Source: Acidimicrobiia bacterium
GTDB lineage: Bacteria; Actinomycetota; Acidimicrobiia; IMCC26256; JAENVU01
Assembly (NCBI GenBank): GCA_025361725.1
Contig: JANYJV010000001.1
Coordinates: 1-35,997, forward strand
DNA: 35,997 bases
Direction: 5' to 3'
Shown here: piece by piece, positions 23,520 through 31,355 of the stretch
Layout of the letters: each line of letters starts with the position of its first letter
Numbering within the stretch: the first letter of the stretch is position 1
Translations under genes and position numbers: made by a program
The notes under the pieces: model-generated
Told to the model about the DNA's origin: nothing
The model's database searches: none
Seen by the model: the letters and a program-made list of their open reading frames with translations, nothing else

Positions 23520-24755
23520 GTGTCGAACTTTGTCGACGAGGCCCAGCTCAACATTCGCGGAGGCGATGGCGGTGCCGGTTGCATCTCGTTTCGCCGGGAA
23601 TCGCACACACCCAAAGGTGGCCCCGATGGTGGCGACGGCGGTTCCGGCGGCGACATCTGGCTCCAAGCCGATCGCAACGTCGCGTCCCTGCTCTCCTTCC
23701 GGGACCACCCGCACCGCCGGGCGCCGTCCGGGACCCACGGGTCCGGCAACCAACGCCACGGAGCGGCAGGCTCGGACCTGACGGTGTACGTGCCCGAGGG
23801 GACCACGATTCGAACGCACAACGCCGGCGACGTCATCGCGGATCTCATCAACCACGGCGACCGTTGGCTGGCCGCGCGCGGTGGGCGGGGCGGACGCGGG
23901 AACACGCGATTCCTCTCGAACGCCCGCCGGGCACCGACCTTCGCCGAACAGGGCGAGTACGGCGAAGAACGGTGGGTCGAACTCGAACTGCGGCTGATGG
24001 CCGACGCAGCCCTGGTGGGATTTCCGAACTCGGGCAAGTCCACGTTGATCGCGTCCGTGAGCGCGGCCAAGCCCAAGATCGCCAACTATCCCTTCACGAC
24101 GCTGGTTCCGAACCTGGGAGTTGTTCGTTTCCAAGACCACGAGTTCGTGCTCGCGGACATCCCTGGGTTGATCGAGGGTGCGGCAGAGGGTCGGGGTCTC
24201 GGCCACCGGTTCCTTCGCCACGTCGAACGGACGCGCGTGCTCGTCGTGCTGCTCGACCTCGCGCCCATGGACGGTCGAACGCCCGAGGACCAGGAGCGGA
24301 TCCTGCTCGACGAACTTGGTCGCTATCGCCCGGAGCTGCTGACGCGCCCTCGTATCACAATCGGCACGAAGTTCGACGTTGCCGTGTTCGAAACCGAGTA
24401 TCCGGCGATCTCGGCCGTGACCCACCTAGGGCTCGACGAGTTCCTCGGTCAGCTCGGAACGTTGATCGACAGCGCTCGTGAGGAAGAACCGGTCTCGGAC
24501 AGCTACGTCGTGCACCGGCCGGACGAAGAAGGTTTCTCGGTGACCCGAGATCCTGACGGCGCGTATCGCCTCGAAGGACGGTCGGCCGAGCGGGTCGTCG
24601 CCATGGCGGATCTCACGAACACCGAAGCCCTCGAGTACATCCATCAACGGTTCCGCAAGATGGGGGTCGAGAAGGCGTTGGCTCGCGCGGGTGCCAAAGA
24701 GGGCGATCTGGTCCGCATCGGGGACGTCGAACTCGAGTACGTCGAGGGACTCTGA
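23520..24755 (+). CDS. obgE: GTPase Obg (ribosome assembly / stress)
   Basis: The 411-residue GTPase associates with the 50S subunit and links growth to nucleotide status. The glycine-rich Obg fold (about 1-160; RGGDGGAGCISFRRE, GGPDGGDGGSGGD) leads to the G domain with G1 GFPNSGKS (167-174) and G3 DIPGLIEGA. The G4 motif reads Thr283-Lys-Phe-Asp instead of the usual N-K-x-D. The C-terminal OCT domain (about 340-411; FSVTRDPDGAYRLEG...VRIGDVELEY) is present. GTG 23520 has no obvious Shine-Dalgarno apart from repeat element G. proB begins 1 nt after the stop. Confidence 0.97.
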   Translation: MSNFVDEAQLNIRGGDGGAGCISFRRESHTPKGGPDGGDGGSGGDIWLQADRNVASLLSFRDHPHRRAPSGTHGSGNQRHGAAGSDLTVYVPEGTTIRTHNAGDVIADLINHGDRWLAARGGRGGRGNTRFLSNARRAPTFAEQGEYGEERWVELELRLMADAALVGFPNSGKSTLIASVSAAKPKIANYPFTTLVPNLGVVRFQDHEFVLADIPGLIEGAAEGRGLGHRFLRHVERTRVLVVLLDLAPMDGRTPEDQERILLDELGRYRPELLTRPRITIGTKFDVAVFETEYPAISAVTHLGLDEFLGQLGTLIDSAREEEPVSDSYVVHRPDEEGFSVTRDPDGAYRLEGRSAERVVAMADLTNTEALEYIHQRFRKMGVEKALARAGAKEGDLVRIGDVELEYVEGL

Positions 24756-24756
24756 T

Positions 24757-25845
24757 ATGCGCGCGGTCGTCAAGATCGGCACGTCGTCGATCACCAACGC
24801 GATCGGCGAGCTGGACGAAGGCGCGCTGGCGAAGCTGTGTGAGGAAATCGTGGTGGCCCGCACTGCCGGTCACACCGTCACGGTCGTCTGCTCCGGCGCA
24901 ATCGCCGCCGGAATGCCCGCGCTCGGACTCCGTGCCCGACCAACCGATATCGGCACGCTCCAAGCCATCGCCGCGGTCGGACAGCCTCGGTTGATGGCGC
25001 GCATCAACGCCCAGCTCGCGTCCCACGCAGTCGTGGCCGGTCAGGTGCTACTGACCCCGTATGACTTCCTGCATCGGACGCAGTATCTCCACGCGCAAGA
25101 GACGCTCATCCGGCTCCTGGATCTCGGCGTGGTGCCCGTCGTGAACGAGAACGACACGGTGGCCGACGACGAAGTGCGGTTCGGAGACAACGACCGCATC
25201 GCCGCGCTGGTCGCCAACCTCATCGACGCAGACGTGCTGGTGATGCTCACCGACACCGAAGGCCTGTTCACCGCCGATCCGCGTCTCGATGCCGACGCGT
25301 CGCTGATCGAAGAGATTACCGCGGTCGACGCGGCACTGGAGGCGATGGTCGGGGGTGCCGGATCGGCTCGGGGGAGTGGCGGCATGGCGACGAAACTCTC
25401 GGCCGCGCGCATCGCGTCGTGGTCCGGAGTTCGGGCTGTCATCGCCGCGGCCGACGCACCCGGTGTCATCGCCGACGCGATCGCCGGACGGGCGGTGGGC
25501 ACCGCGATTCAACCGCGTACCGAACGACTGGCGCGCCGGAAGCTCTGGATCGCCTTCGCAATCGGCGCCACCGGACGGATCGTGGTCGACGCCGGTGCGC
25601 GCACTGCACTCATGACCCAAGGTCGATCGCTCCTCGCCGCAGGGGTTCGCGACGTCGTCGGCCAGTTCGAAGCGGAGAGCGCCGTCGAGATCGTCGATGA
25701 GGAGGGGCGCATCTTTGCGAAGGGACTGGTGCGCTCGGACGCCGCAACGTTGCGCAGCATCGCCGGGAAACGAACCGGTCAACTGCCCGATGGTGTACCC
25801 GCCGAGGTCATCCATCGGGACGATCTCGTGGTGCTGGCGGGCTGA
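24757..25845 (+). CDS. proB: Glutamate 5-kinase
   Basis: The enzyme phosphorylates glutamate in the first step of proline synthesis. The 362-residue protein has an amino-acid-kinase domain (VVKIGTSSITN, VCSGAIAAGM, VPVVNENDTVADDEVRFGDND, LTDTEGLFTADPR, GSGGMATKLSAA) and a C-terminal PUA domain (about 275-362; RIVVDAGARTALMTQGRSLLAAGV). Start ATG 24757 immediately follows obgE. Unlike most genomes, where proB and proA nearly touch, proA here is 389 nt away with its own promoter. Feedback inhibition by proline is usual for the family. Confidence 0.96.
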   Translation: MRAVVKIGTSSITNAIGELDEGALAKLCEEIVVARTAGHTVTVVCSGAIAAGMPALGLRARPTDIGTLQAIAAVGQPRLMARINAQLASHAVVAGQVLLTPYDFLHRTQYLHAQETLIRLLDLGVVPVVNENDTVADDEVRFGDNDRIAALVANLIDADVLVMLTDTEGLFTADPRLDADASLIEEITAVDAALEAMVGGAGSARGSGGMATKLSAARIASWSGVRAVIAAADAPGVIADAIAGRAVGTAIQPRTERLARRKLWIAFAIGATGRIVVDAGARTALMTQGRSLLAAGVRDVVGQFEAESAVEIVDEEGRIFAKGLVRSDAATLRSIAGKRTGQLPDGVPAEVIHRDDLVVLAG

Positions 25846-25846
25846 G

Positions 25847-25863
25847 CCCCACACCGCGTGGGG
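25847..25863 (+). terminator. Hairpin right after proB, possible terminator
   Basis: CCCCAC-ACCGC-GTGGGG is a perfect 6-bp stem starting 1 nt after the stop, followed by AGAAATACCTT rather than a U-run. Confidence 0.45.
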
Positions 25864-25984
25864 AGAAATACCTTCGAAGCTTGCATTGGGCCTGTGCCGC
25901 GAGTCACACTGACGGCGTCGCTCGCCTGCCGGTACGGGGGGAGGGCCCGGATCACTGATCGGGGCCCACGGCAGACGAGGAGAT

Positions 25985-26014
25985 GAGGGCCGTCGGAGCG
26001 ATCCGGCGGCCCTC
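25985..26014 (+). terminator. Long-stem hairpin in the proB-proA gap
   Basis: GAGGGCCG (25985-25992) pairs perfectly with CGGCCCTC (26007-26014) around 14 nt, followed by TCCAAATTT. It could be a terminator or part of a structured RNA. Confidence 0.4.
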
Positions 26015-26020
26015 TCCAAA

Positions 26021-26070
26021 TTTCCGCTCTTGCGACTGCGTCGCAGGCCGCTCGGGCCCCGGCTCGGGCG
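26021..26070 (-). repeat. Dispersed hairpin repeat, copy E
   Basis: On the minus strand it reads GGGGCCCGAGCGGCC, TGCGAC-GCA-GTCGCA, AGAGCGGAAA. It matches copy A at 48 of 50 positions, in inverse orientation and 20 kb away. It lies 165 nt upstream of proA. Confidence 0.8.
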
Positions 26071-26222
26071 CCGCTGGCTCCTGACGCCTTCTTCGGTGAT
26101 CGGCGCTTCGCCGAGTTGGGTCCTTGCGCCGCTCGTCCTCGCCTTTGGTTCGTTGGTTGGTTGGCTGTTGGCTACCTGCTCGGGCGTGGCGTTTCTTCAG
26201 GAGCCTGCATAGGGGGTGTCGT

Positions 26223-26228
26223 TATGAT
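26223..26228 (+). promoter_or_regulatory. -10 box (TATGAT) giving a leaderless proA transcript
   Basis: TATGAT ends 6 nt before the proA ATG at 26235, so transcription would begin at or next to the start codon. No Shine-Dalgarno is present. The -35 region is not recognisable. Confidence 0.55.
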
Positions 26229-26234
26229 CCGGCG

Positions 26235-27485
26235 ATGTCCGATGAAGTGCTTGAGCTGGGCCGACGCGCCCGGATCGCCTCACGGGCGGTGGCCAAGGCG
26301 GGGACGGAAGCCAAAAATGCCGCACTCCATGCGGCCGCCGACCTCCTGCATGAGCAGTCGAGCGAGATCTTGGGTGCCAACGCGCAAGACCTGAAGGCTG
26401 CGGCGGCCGACGGCATGGAAGCGGGACCCCTCGACCGGCTGCGGTTGACCCCGGATCGAATCGGTGCAATGGCCGACGGCCTGCGCAATGTGGCGGGTTT
26501 GCCCGATCCCGTCGGCGAGATCGTGAGTGGATGGGTCCGACCGAACGGTCTCGAGATCCAGCACGTCCGGGTGCCTCTCGGTGTGGTCGCCATCATCTAC
26601 GAGAACCGCCCGAACGTCACCTCCGATGCGGCGGCGCTGTGCCTCAAGGCCGGCAACGTCGCGCTGTTGCGTGGCAGCGGCACCGCGTTGCGATCCAACA
26701 TCGCGATCGCCGACACGTTGCGCTCGGGATTCGGGAAGGCGGGATTGCCCGAAGATGCCCTGATCCTCGTGGAGGACCCGTCGTATGACGTCGCGATCCG
26801 GGTGATGCAGCTCACTGGCTTCGTCGACTGTTTGATCCCGCGCGGTGGACCGGCACTCATTGCGAGCATCCGGGAGAACGCCACCGTTCCCGTGATCATC
26901 GACGGTGATGGCAACTGCCAGATCTACGTCGACGCTTCCGCCGACCTCGACCGCGCGATCGACATCGTGGTCAACGCGAAGACGCAGCGCCCCGGGGTGT
27001 GCAACGCCGCCGAGACGCTCCTCGTCCACGAAGCGATCGCCGAAGACTTTCTTCCGCGGGTGGCTGCAGCGCTGGAGTCCGAGGGCGTGGAACTCGTCGG
27101 CGACGATCGGTCTCGTGCGCTCGTCCCGAACATGGGGCCGGCCTCGGAGGAGGACTTCGCGAGCGAGTTCCTGGCCCTCAAAATGAGCGTCGGCACCGTG
27201 GACTCGCTCGATGACGCCATCGATCACGTCAACCGGTTCTCGAGCGGTCATACCGAGGCCATCCTCACGACCGACCTCGACGCCGCCCGCCGGTTCACGC
27301 GTGAGGTGGACTCGGCCGCCGTCATCGTGAACGCTTCCACTCGTTTCACCGACGGTGAGCAGTTCGGCTTCGGCGCCGAAATTGGAATCTCGACCCAGAA
27401 GCTCCACGCCCGTGGACCGATGGGCCTGCAACAACTGACGACCGCGAAATACGTGGTCTGGGGACACGGACAAGTGAGGCCATAG
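26235..27485 (+). CDS. proA: Gamma-glutamyl phosphate reductase
   Basis: This NADPH-dependent dehydrogenase (416 residues) makes glutamate semialdehyde, the second step of proline synthesis. ATG 26235 yields MSDEVLELGRRARIASRAVA, the expected family N-terminus. The longer open frame to 26124 is non-homologous. The catalytic Cys256 lies in RPGVCNAAETLLVH, equivalent to E. coli Cys255. VPLGVVAIIYENRPNVTSDAA and the C-terminal FGFGAEIGISTQKLHARGPMG block are diagnostic. The stop overlaps the next GTG by one base, so proA and the MoxR ATPase are probably co-transcribed. Confidence 0.97.
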   Translation: MSDEVLELGRRARIASRAVAKAGTEAKNAALHAAADLLHEQSSEILGANAQDLKAAAADGMEAGPLDRLRLTPDRIGAMADGLRNVAGLPDPVGEIVSGWVRPNGLEIQHVRVPLGVVAIIYENRPNVTSDAAALCLKAGNVALLRGSGTALRSNIAIADTLRSGFGKAGLPEDALILVEDPSYDVAIRVMQLTGFVDCLIPRGGPALIASIRENATVPVIIDGDGNCQIYVDASADLDRAIDIVVNAKTQRPGVCNAAETLLVHEAIAEDFLPRVAAALESEGVELVGDDRSRALVPNMGPASEEDFASEFLALKMSVGTVDSLDDAIDHVNRFSSGHTEAILTTDLDAARRFTREVDSAAVIVNASTRFTDGEQFGFGAEIGISTQKLHARGPMGLQQLTTAKYVVWGHGQVRP

Positions 27486-28375
27486 TGGCAGAGCGTTTCT
27501 CGTCGGTCAGCGACACGGTTGAGCGGTTGCGTACCGTCGACTACCTGGCTGACACCGCAATCGCGGGCGTCGTGTATCTGGCCGACCGGTTGGAGAAGCC
27601 GGTGCTCGTGGAGGGCCCCGCGGGCGTCGGCAAGACCGAACTCGCGAAGGCCATTGCCGAGGTCACCGGCTCGCGGCTCATCCGACTGCAGTGCTACGAA
27701 GGCCTCGACGAGTCCAAGGCGCTGTACGAGTGGAACTACAAAAAGCAGCTGCTACGTATTCAGGCTGACCGCGAACACGAATCGGACTGGGCGGATGTCG
27801 AGTCGGACATCTTCTCGGAGTCGTTCCTGCTGACGCGGCCGTTGCTCGAAGCGATCCGTTCCGAGGAGCCCATCGTCCTGCTCATCGACGAAGTGGACCG
27901 CGTCGAGATCGAGACCGAGGCGCTACTGCTCGAAGTCCTCTCCGATTTCCAGGTGTCGATCCCCGAACTGGGGACCATCGTCGGCAAACAACGACCGATC
28001 GTGCTGCTCACGTCCAACAACACGCGCGAGCTGTCCGAGGCGCTGAAGCGGCGTTGCCTGTACCTGCACATTGATTATCCCGAGCTCGAACGCGAAAAAG
28101 AGATCGTGCGAGTCCGGGTGCCGGAGATCGACGAAGAACTCGCCGAACAGATCGCCCAGGTGGTGCGTTCGATCCGGGCACTGGACATCAAGAAGGCGCC
28201 GTCCATCTCGGAGACGATCGACTGGGCGCGCACCCTGTTGTTTCTCGGACACACGTCGATCGACCCGCAGGTGATCGGCGAGACGCTGAACGTCCTGCTC
28301 AAGTACCAGACCGACATCGCCAAGGCGCGCAAAGAACTCGTCGACACGGCCAGCCCGACGGGTCGGAAGGCGTGA
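27485..28375 (+). CDS. MoxR-family AAA+ ATPase
   Basis: A 296-residue AAA_5-type ATPase with Walker A GPAGVGKT (44-51), Walker B VLLIDEVDR (Asp135/Glu136), sensor-1-like LTSNNTRELSEAL and arginine finger region KRRCLYLHIDYP. MoxR/CoxD-like ATPases pair with VWA proteins to remodel or insert metal cofactors into target enzymes. The next gene is such a VWA partner, so they likely form one complex. GTG 27485 uses the last base of the proA stop. No target enzyme lies in the window, so the client is unknown. This is not a member of the usual obg-proBA-nadD block. Confidence 0.92.
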   Translation: MAERFSSVSDTVERLRTVDYLADTAIAGVVYLADRLEKPVLVEGPAGVGKTELAKAIAEVTGSRLIRLQCYEGLDESKALYEWNYKKQLLRIQADREHESDWADVESDIFSESFLLTRPLLEAIRSEEPIVLLIDEVDRVEIETEALLLEVLSDFQVSIPELGTIVGKQRPIVLLTSNNTRELSEALKRRCLYLHIDYPELEREKEIVRVRVPEIDEELAEQIAQVVRSIRALDIKKAPSISETIDWARTLLFLGHTSIDPQVIGETLNVLLKYQTDIAKARKELVDTASPTGRKA

Positions 28376-28423
28376 GCGAGACCGTGACGGTCACGCCGGT
28401 GAGCGTCTCCGCTCGGCGATGAC

Positions 28424-29941
28424 GTGCACTTCGCGAAGCTGGCGGATGCGATGAACCGGAATCAGATCGAGGTGCCCTCGGGAGTGGGTTCGGGCGTCAT
28501 GCTCGACGTGCTCCAGGGGTTTGTCCACGAGCTGCGTGCTGCCGGACTCCCGGTGTCGATGACCGAGAATCTCGACGCGATGCGCGGCGTCGAGCACATT
28601 CCGCTCACGGACCGGGATGCGTTCCGCGAAGTGCTCGCGGCAACGCTCGTGAAGCACTTCCGCCATCGGCGCGCCTTCGACACCGTCTTCGACATCTATT
28701 TCGCCCTGTATTCGGGCGGGATCGGCGCCGACGGTGAGTTCGGCGACGGTGAGCAGCCCGGCGAGGGCGAAGAGTCCGGTGGCATTCCCGGCCAGCAGGG
28801 GAGTGGCGGATCGGGTGAGGGGCTCAGCAACGAGGAACTCGCGGAGATGCTGCTCTCGGCGCTCATGTCGATGGACCGCGAACAGTTGCGCCAGCTCGCG
28901 TCGGCCGCCGTCGCTCGGTTCGCCGGGATGGAACCGGGTCGTCCCGTCGGCGGTACCTACTACCTCTACCGCACCCTCCGTCAGCTGGACTACGACGGTC
29001 TGGCGCAGCGGATGATGGAGCGCGGCGAGCAACAGGGTTCGGCCGACGACGCGCCCGAGGACCTCAACGCACGATTCGAACGTGAGGAGTTCCAGCAGCG
29101 GCTCAAAGAGTTTCGCGAGATGGTCGAGGCGGAGATCCGTCGTCGGTTGGTTGCGGACCGAGGGGTCGAGGCGATGGCGCGCACCTTGCGCAAGCCGCTC
29201 CCCGAAGACGTCGACTTCATGCACGCTTCACGCGAGGAGATGCAGCAGCTCCAGCGGGCTATCGAACCGTTGACCAGGGCATTGGCCGCCCGGCTTGCGC
29301 AGCGCCGGAAGCGGCGCAATCGTGGGCAGCTGGACTTTCGCGCCACGGTGCGTCACTCGCTCTCCTACGGCGGCGTGCCGGCCGAGCCCAAGTTCAAGAA
29401 CCCCCGCCCGTCGAAGCCCGAGATCATGGTGGTGGCGGACATCTCCGGATCCGTGGCGAGCTTCGCTCGGTTCACGCTGCAGTTCGTCTACGCCATGGCG
29501 GGGCAGTTCTCGAAGGTCCGGTCCTGGGTGTTCATCGACGGGATCGACGAGGTCACCCGATTCTTCGAAGAGTCGAACGAGATCTCCGAGGCCGTGCATC
29601 GCGTGAACACCGAAGCCGATGTCGTGTGGGTGGACGGACACTCGGACTACGGCCACGCGTTCGAGGTGTTCCACACCCGCCATCTCGCCGAGATCACACC
29701 GAAGACGTCGATCATCCTGTTGGGCGACGCGCGCAACAACTACCACGCCACCCAGAACTGGGTCCTCAAGGAGATGCGGGAGAAGGCTCGTCGCCTGTAC
29801 TGGTTGAACCCCGAACCGCGTGGCTACTGGGACACCGGTGATTCGGTGGTTTCAGAGTACGGAACGTATTGCGACGGCGTCTACGAGTGCCGGAACCTGC
29901 GCCAACTCGAACGGTTCGTCTCGGCGGTCATCGACGCGTAG
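28424..29941 (+). CDS. CoxE-like VWA domain protein, partner of the MoxR ATPase
   Basis: This 505-residue protein starts with a helical region (LQGFVHELRAAGLPVSMTENLDAM), continues with a Gly/Glu-rich acidic linker (about 95-135), and ends in a von Willebrand A domain. The metal-binding MIDAS motif DISGS spans 339-343 (VVADISGSVASF), with later conserved SDYGHAF and ILLGDARNNY. Architecture and neighbour match MoxR/CoxE pairs. The start is uncertain: GTG 28424 is the first in frame, ATG 28451 and ATG 28499 are alternatives, and similarity to the family begins only near 28499. The 48-nt gap after the ATPase holds two small inverted repeats (28383-28395, 28401-28414). Confidence 0.9.
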   Translation: MHFAKLADAMNRNQIEVPSGVGSGVMLDVLQGFVHELRAAGLPVSMTENLDAMRGVEHIPLTDRDAFREVLAATLVKHFRHRRAFDTVFDIYFALYSGGIGADGEFGDGEQPGEGEESGGIPGQQGSGGSGEGLSNEELAEMLLSALMSMDREQLRQLASAAVARFAGMEPGRPVGGTYYLYRTLRQLDYDGLAQRMMERGEQQGSADDAPEDLNARFEREEFQQRLKEFREMVEAEIRRRLVADRGVEAMARTLRKPLPEDVDFMHASREEMQQLQRAIEPLTRALAARLAQRRKRRNRGQLDFRATVRHSLSYGGVPAEPKFKNPRPSKPEIMVVADISGSVASFARFTLQFVYAMAGQFSKVRSWVFIDGIDEVTRFFEESNEISEAVHRVNTEADVVWVDGHSDYGHAFEVFHTRHLAEITPKTSIILLGDARNNYHATQNWVLKEMREKARRLYWLNPEPRGYWDTGDSVVSEYGTYCDGVYECRNLRQLERFVSAVIDA

Positions 29942-29942
29942 A

Positions 29943-29988
29943 GGGCGAGCGGAGCGGCGCCGCGCGCTCATACGGTTTCCGCTCGCCC
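29943..29988 (+). terminator. Strong hairpin between convergent genes (VWA and ACT)
   Basis: GGGCGAGCGGA (29943-29953) is perfectly complementary to TCCGCTCGCCC (29978-29988), an 11-bp stem around 24 nt, starting 1 nt after the VWA stop. No U-tract. The right arm can alternatively pair with copy F. Confidence 0.5.
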
Positions 29989-30031
29989 GTGGCCCGAGCG
30001 GCCCGTGAACGAAGTGAACATGAGCGGAAAG
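29976..30031 (+). repeat. Dispersed hairpin repeat, copy F
   Basis: TTTCCGCTC (29976-29984) and GAGCGGAAA (30022-30030) form a 9-bp terminal inverted repeat around GTGGCCCGAGCGGCC. The flanks match copy B (GTGGCCCGAGCGGCCC, GAGCGGAAAGCC). The inner part is GTGAAC-GAA-GTGAAC, a direct rather than an inverted repeat, so the small stem has been lost here. Confidence 0.7.
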
Positions 30032-30123
30032 CCAGTTCAGTAGTTCGACGACGCCTGGACCTATTCGCGCGGTCCGTAGACCAACGGTTCGGCGGGACTC
30101 GCGTTGCGACCCGCAATCTCAGT

Positions 30124-30708
30124 TCAGACGGCGCCTTGCGGGTGGGTCAGGACGCTCCGAGCGAACTCGCACCACGCCGCGATCAGCTCGGATTCGCTGC
30201 TCCGAAGCGCGTAGGCGCGTCCGACGGCGACGGAGGCGCCCGATCCTTCGATGGCGATGAGCGCAGTGGCGTTCGCCGCAGGCTCGGACGGACAGTTCGG
30301 CGTGGAGGAGAGGACGTCGCTCTCGGTCACCACGGCGCACCAGTCGGCTCGAACGGACTTGGCGACCTCCACGGGAAGCGCCTGCATCATCGCCTCGGCG
30401 TTTCCCGTCTGGGCCAAGGAGATCGCCGAACGCACGGCGTCGAGGCGCGGTTCGGGAAGCGCCTCGACGACGCTGACGGACTCCACCTCGGCACCGTCGA
30501 CTTCGTTGATCTCGCGAGTGACGGCGGGGATCAGATCCGCATCGGGAAGAACCACGGCCAACTCGTCGAGGGCGGTCCCGTCGTTGCGGTCCAAGACCTC
30601 GATGCCGACGATGTCGCCCTTCAGGGCCCCGATCCGAGACGCGACCAGCCCGAGCGCGCCGGGTCGGTCAGGAACGCGCACTCGGATGAGCGTGAGACAA
30701 CTCGACAC
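30124..30708 (-). CDS. ACT-domain protein of unknown role
   Basis: About 194 residues. The N-terminal 75 residues form an ACT domain (LTLIRVRVPDRPGALGLVASRIGALKGDIVGIEVL, then DELAVVLPDADLI), a fold that usually binds amino acids or other small ligands. The remainder (about 85-194) contains a conserved-looking region with TALIAIEGSGASVAVGRAYALRSSESELI that I do not recognise. Start GTG 30708 fits the family and lies 7 nt after a TANNNT box. GTG 30717 is possible. It is transcribed alone on the minus strand, convergent with the VWA gene and divergent from nadD. A regulatory or sensor role is only an inference from ACT. Confidence 0.8.
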   Translation of the reverse strand: MSSCLTLIRVRVPDRPGALGLVASRIGALKGDIVGIEVLDRNDGTALDELAVVLPDADLIPAVTREINEVDGAEVESVSVVEALPEPRLDAVRSAISLAQTGNAEAMMQALPVEVAKSVRADWCAVVTESDVLSSTPNCPSEPAANATALIAIEGSGASVAVGRAYALRSSESELIAAWCEFARSVLTHPQGAV

Positions 30709-30715
30709 CGCGAGC

Positions 30716-30721
30716 ACTGTA
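30716..30721 (-). promoter_or_regulatory. -10 box (TACAGT) for a leaderless ACT-gene transcript
   Basis: On the minus strand TACAGT is followed by exactly 7 nt (GCTCGCG) and GTG 30708, so the transcript would start at the initiation codon. Confidence 0.5.
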
Positions 30722-30766
30722 GGTGGCGGCGATCGAACGGAACGCAACCACGGCGGTCCCGCTTTC

Positions 30767-30772
30767 TAAACT
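30767..30772 (+). promoter_or_regulatory. -10 box (TAAACT) for a leaderless nadD transcript
   Basis: TAAACT is followed by exactly 7 nt and ATG 30780. No Shine-Dalgarno. It faces the ACT promoter 46 nt away. Confidence 0.5.
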
Positions 30773-30779
30773 CGATCTG

Positions 30780-31355
30780 ATGCGGCTTGGGGTGTACGGA
30801 GGAACGTTCGATCCCGTGCATGTTGCGCATGTGGTGGTCGCGGCCGATGTGCGGCACGCGCTGGCGCTCGACGAGGTGGTGCTGGTACCGGCCGGTGATC
30901 CCTGGCAGAAGGCAGGGCGGGTCGTGGCGTCCAAGGAGCTGCGAGCGCAGATGTGCGAACTTGCGGTGGGCGGCGTGGAAGGCGTCGGTGTTTCCCGCGT
31001 CGAGGTCGACCGGATCGGGCCCTCGGTCACGGCGGACACGCTCGATGCTCTCGGCGGACCGGGCATCGAGCTGTTCCTCATCCTCGGCACGGACGCGGCG
31101 GCGAACCTTCCGACATGGCGACGACTGGACGAGACCCGTCATCTTGCGACCGTCGTGGTCGTGGAACGAGAGGGTGAGCATGTCGAGCCACCAAGCCCGG
31201 AGTGGGAGTTTGTGCGGGTACCGGTCCCGCGCCTCGACATTTCGTCATCGGATCTGCGTGAGCGCCTCTCCACCGGTGCTCCCGTCGACGGACTGGTTCC
31301 CCCGGCCGTCGTCCAGTTCATTGGGCAACACGGCCTCTACACTCCTCGGCCATGA
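30780..31355 (+). CDS. nadD: Nicotinate-nucleotide adenylyltransferase
   Basis: The 191-residue enzyme adenylylates nicotinate mononucleotide in NAD synthesis. ATG 30780 gives MRLGVYGGTFDPVHVAHVV, the nucleotidyltransferase GxFDPxHxxH signature. The second motif DISSSDLRERL (ISSTxIR type) and LILGTDAAANLPTWRR are present. GTG 30723 would add 19 residues without family support and nearly abut the divergent ACT gene. Its stop overlaps the following ATG by 4 nt (ATGA). Confidence 0.94.
   Translation: MRLGVYGGTFDPVHVAHVVVAADVRHALALDEVVLVPAGDPWQKAGRVVASKELRAQMCELAVGGVEGVGVSRVEVDRIGPSVTADTLDALGGPGIELFLILGTDAAANLPTWRRLDETRHLATVVVVEREGEHVEPPSPEWEFVRVPVPRLDISSSDLRERLSTGAPVDGLVPPAVVQFIGQHGLYTPRP

Larger units (their letters stand above)
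25846..26234 (+). other. Gap between proB and proA with several hairpins
   Basis: No credible protein gene is seen. Contents in order: the CCCCAC-ACCGC-GTGGGG hairpin (25847-25863), a GGGCCCGGATCA/TGATCGGGGCCC-like imperfect palindrome near 25945-25971, the GAGGGCCG/CGGCCCTC hairpin (25985-26014), repeat copy E (26021-26070), about 150 nt without recognisable structure, and the proA -10 box. An in-frame open stretch from 26124 would extend proA but has no family similarity. A small RNA cannot be excluded. Confidence 0.55.

Noticed and set aside
25864-26020. SRP RNA, tmRNA or RNase P RNA in the proB-proA gap
   Set aside because: None of the conserved core sequences of these RNAs is present.
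29869-30780. 303-codon plus-strand open frame across the VWA end and the ACT gene
   Set aside because: Its sequence is Arg/Gly/Asp-rich nonsense, while the minus strand encodes a clear ACT domain.
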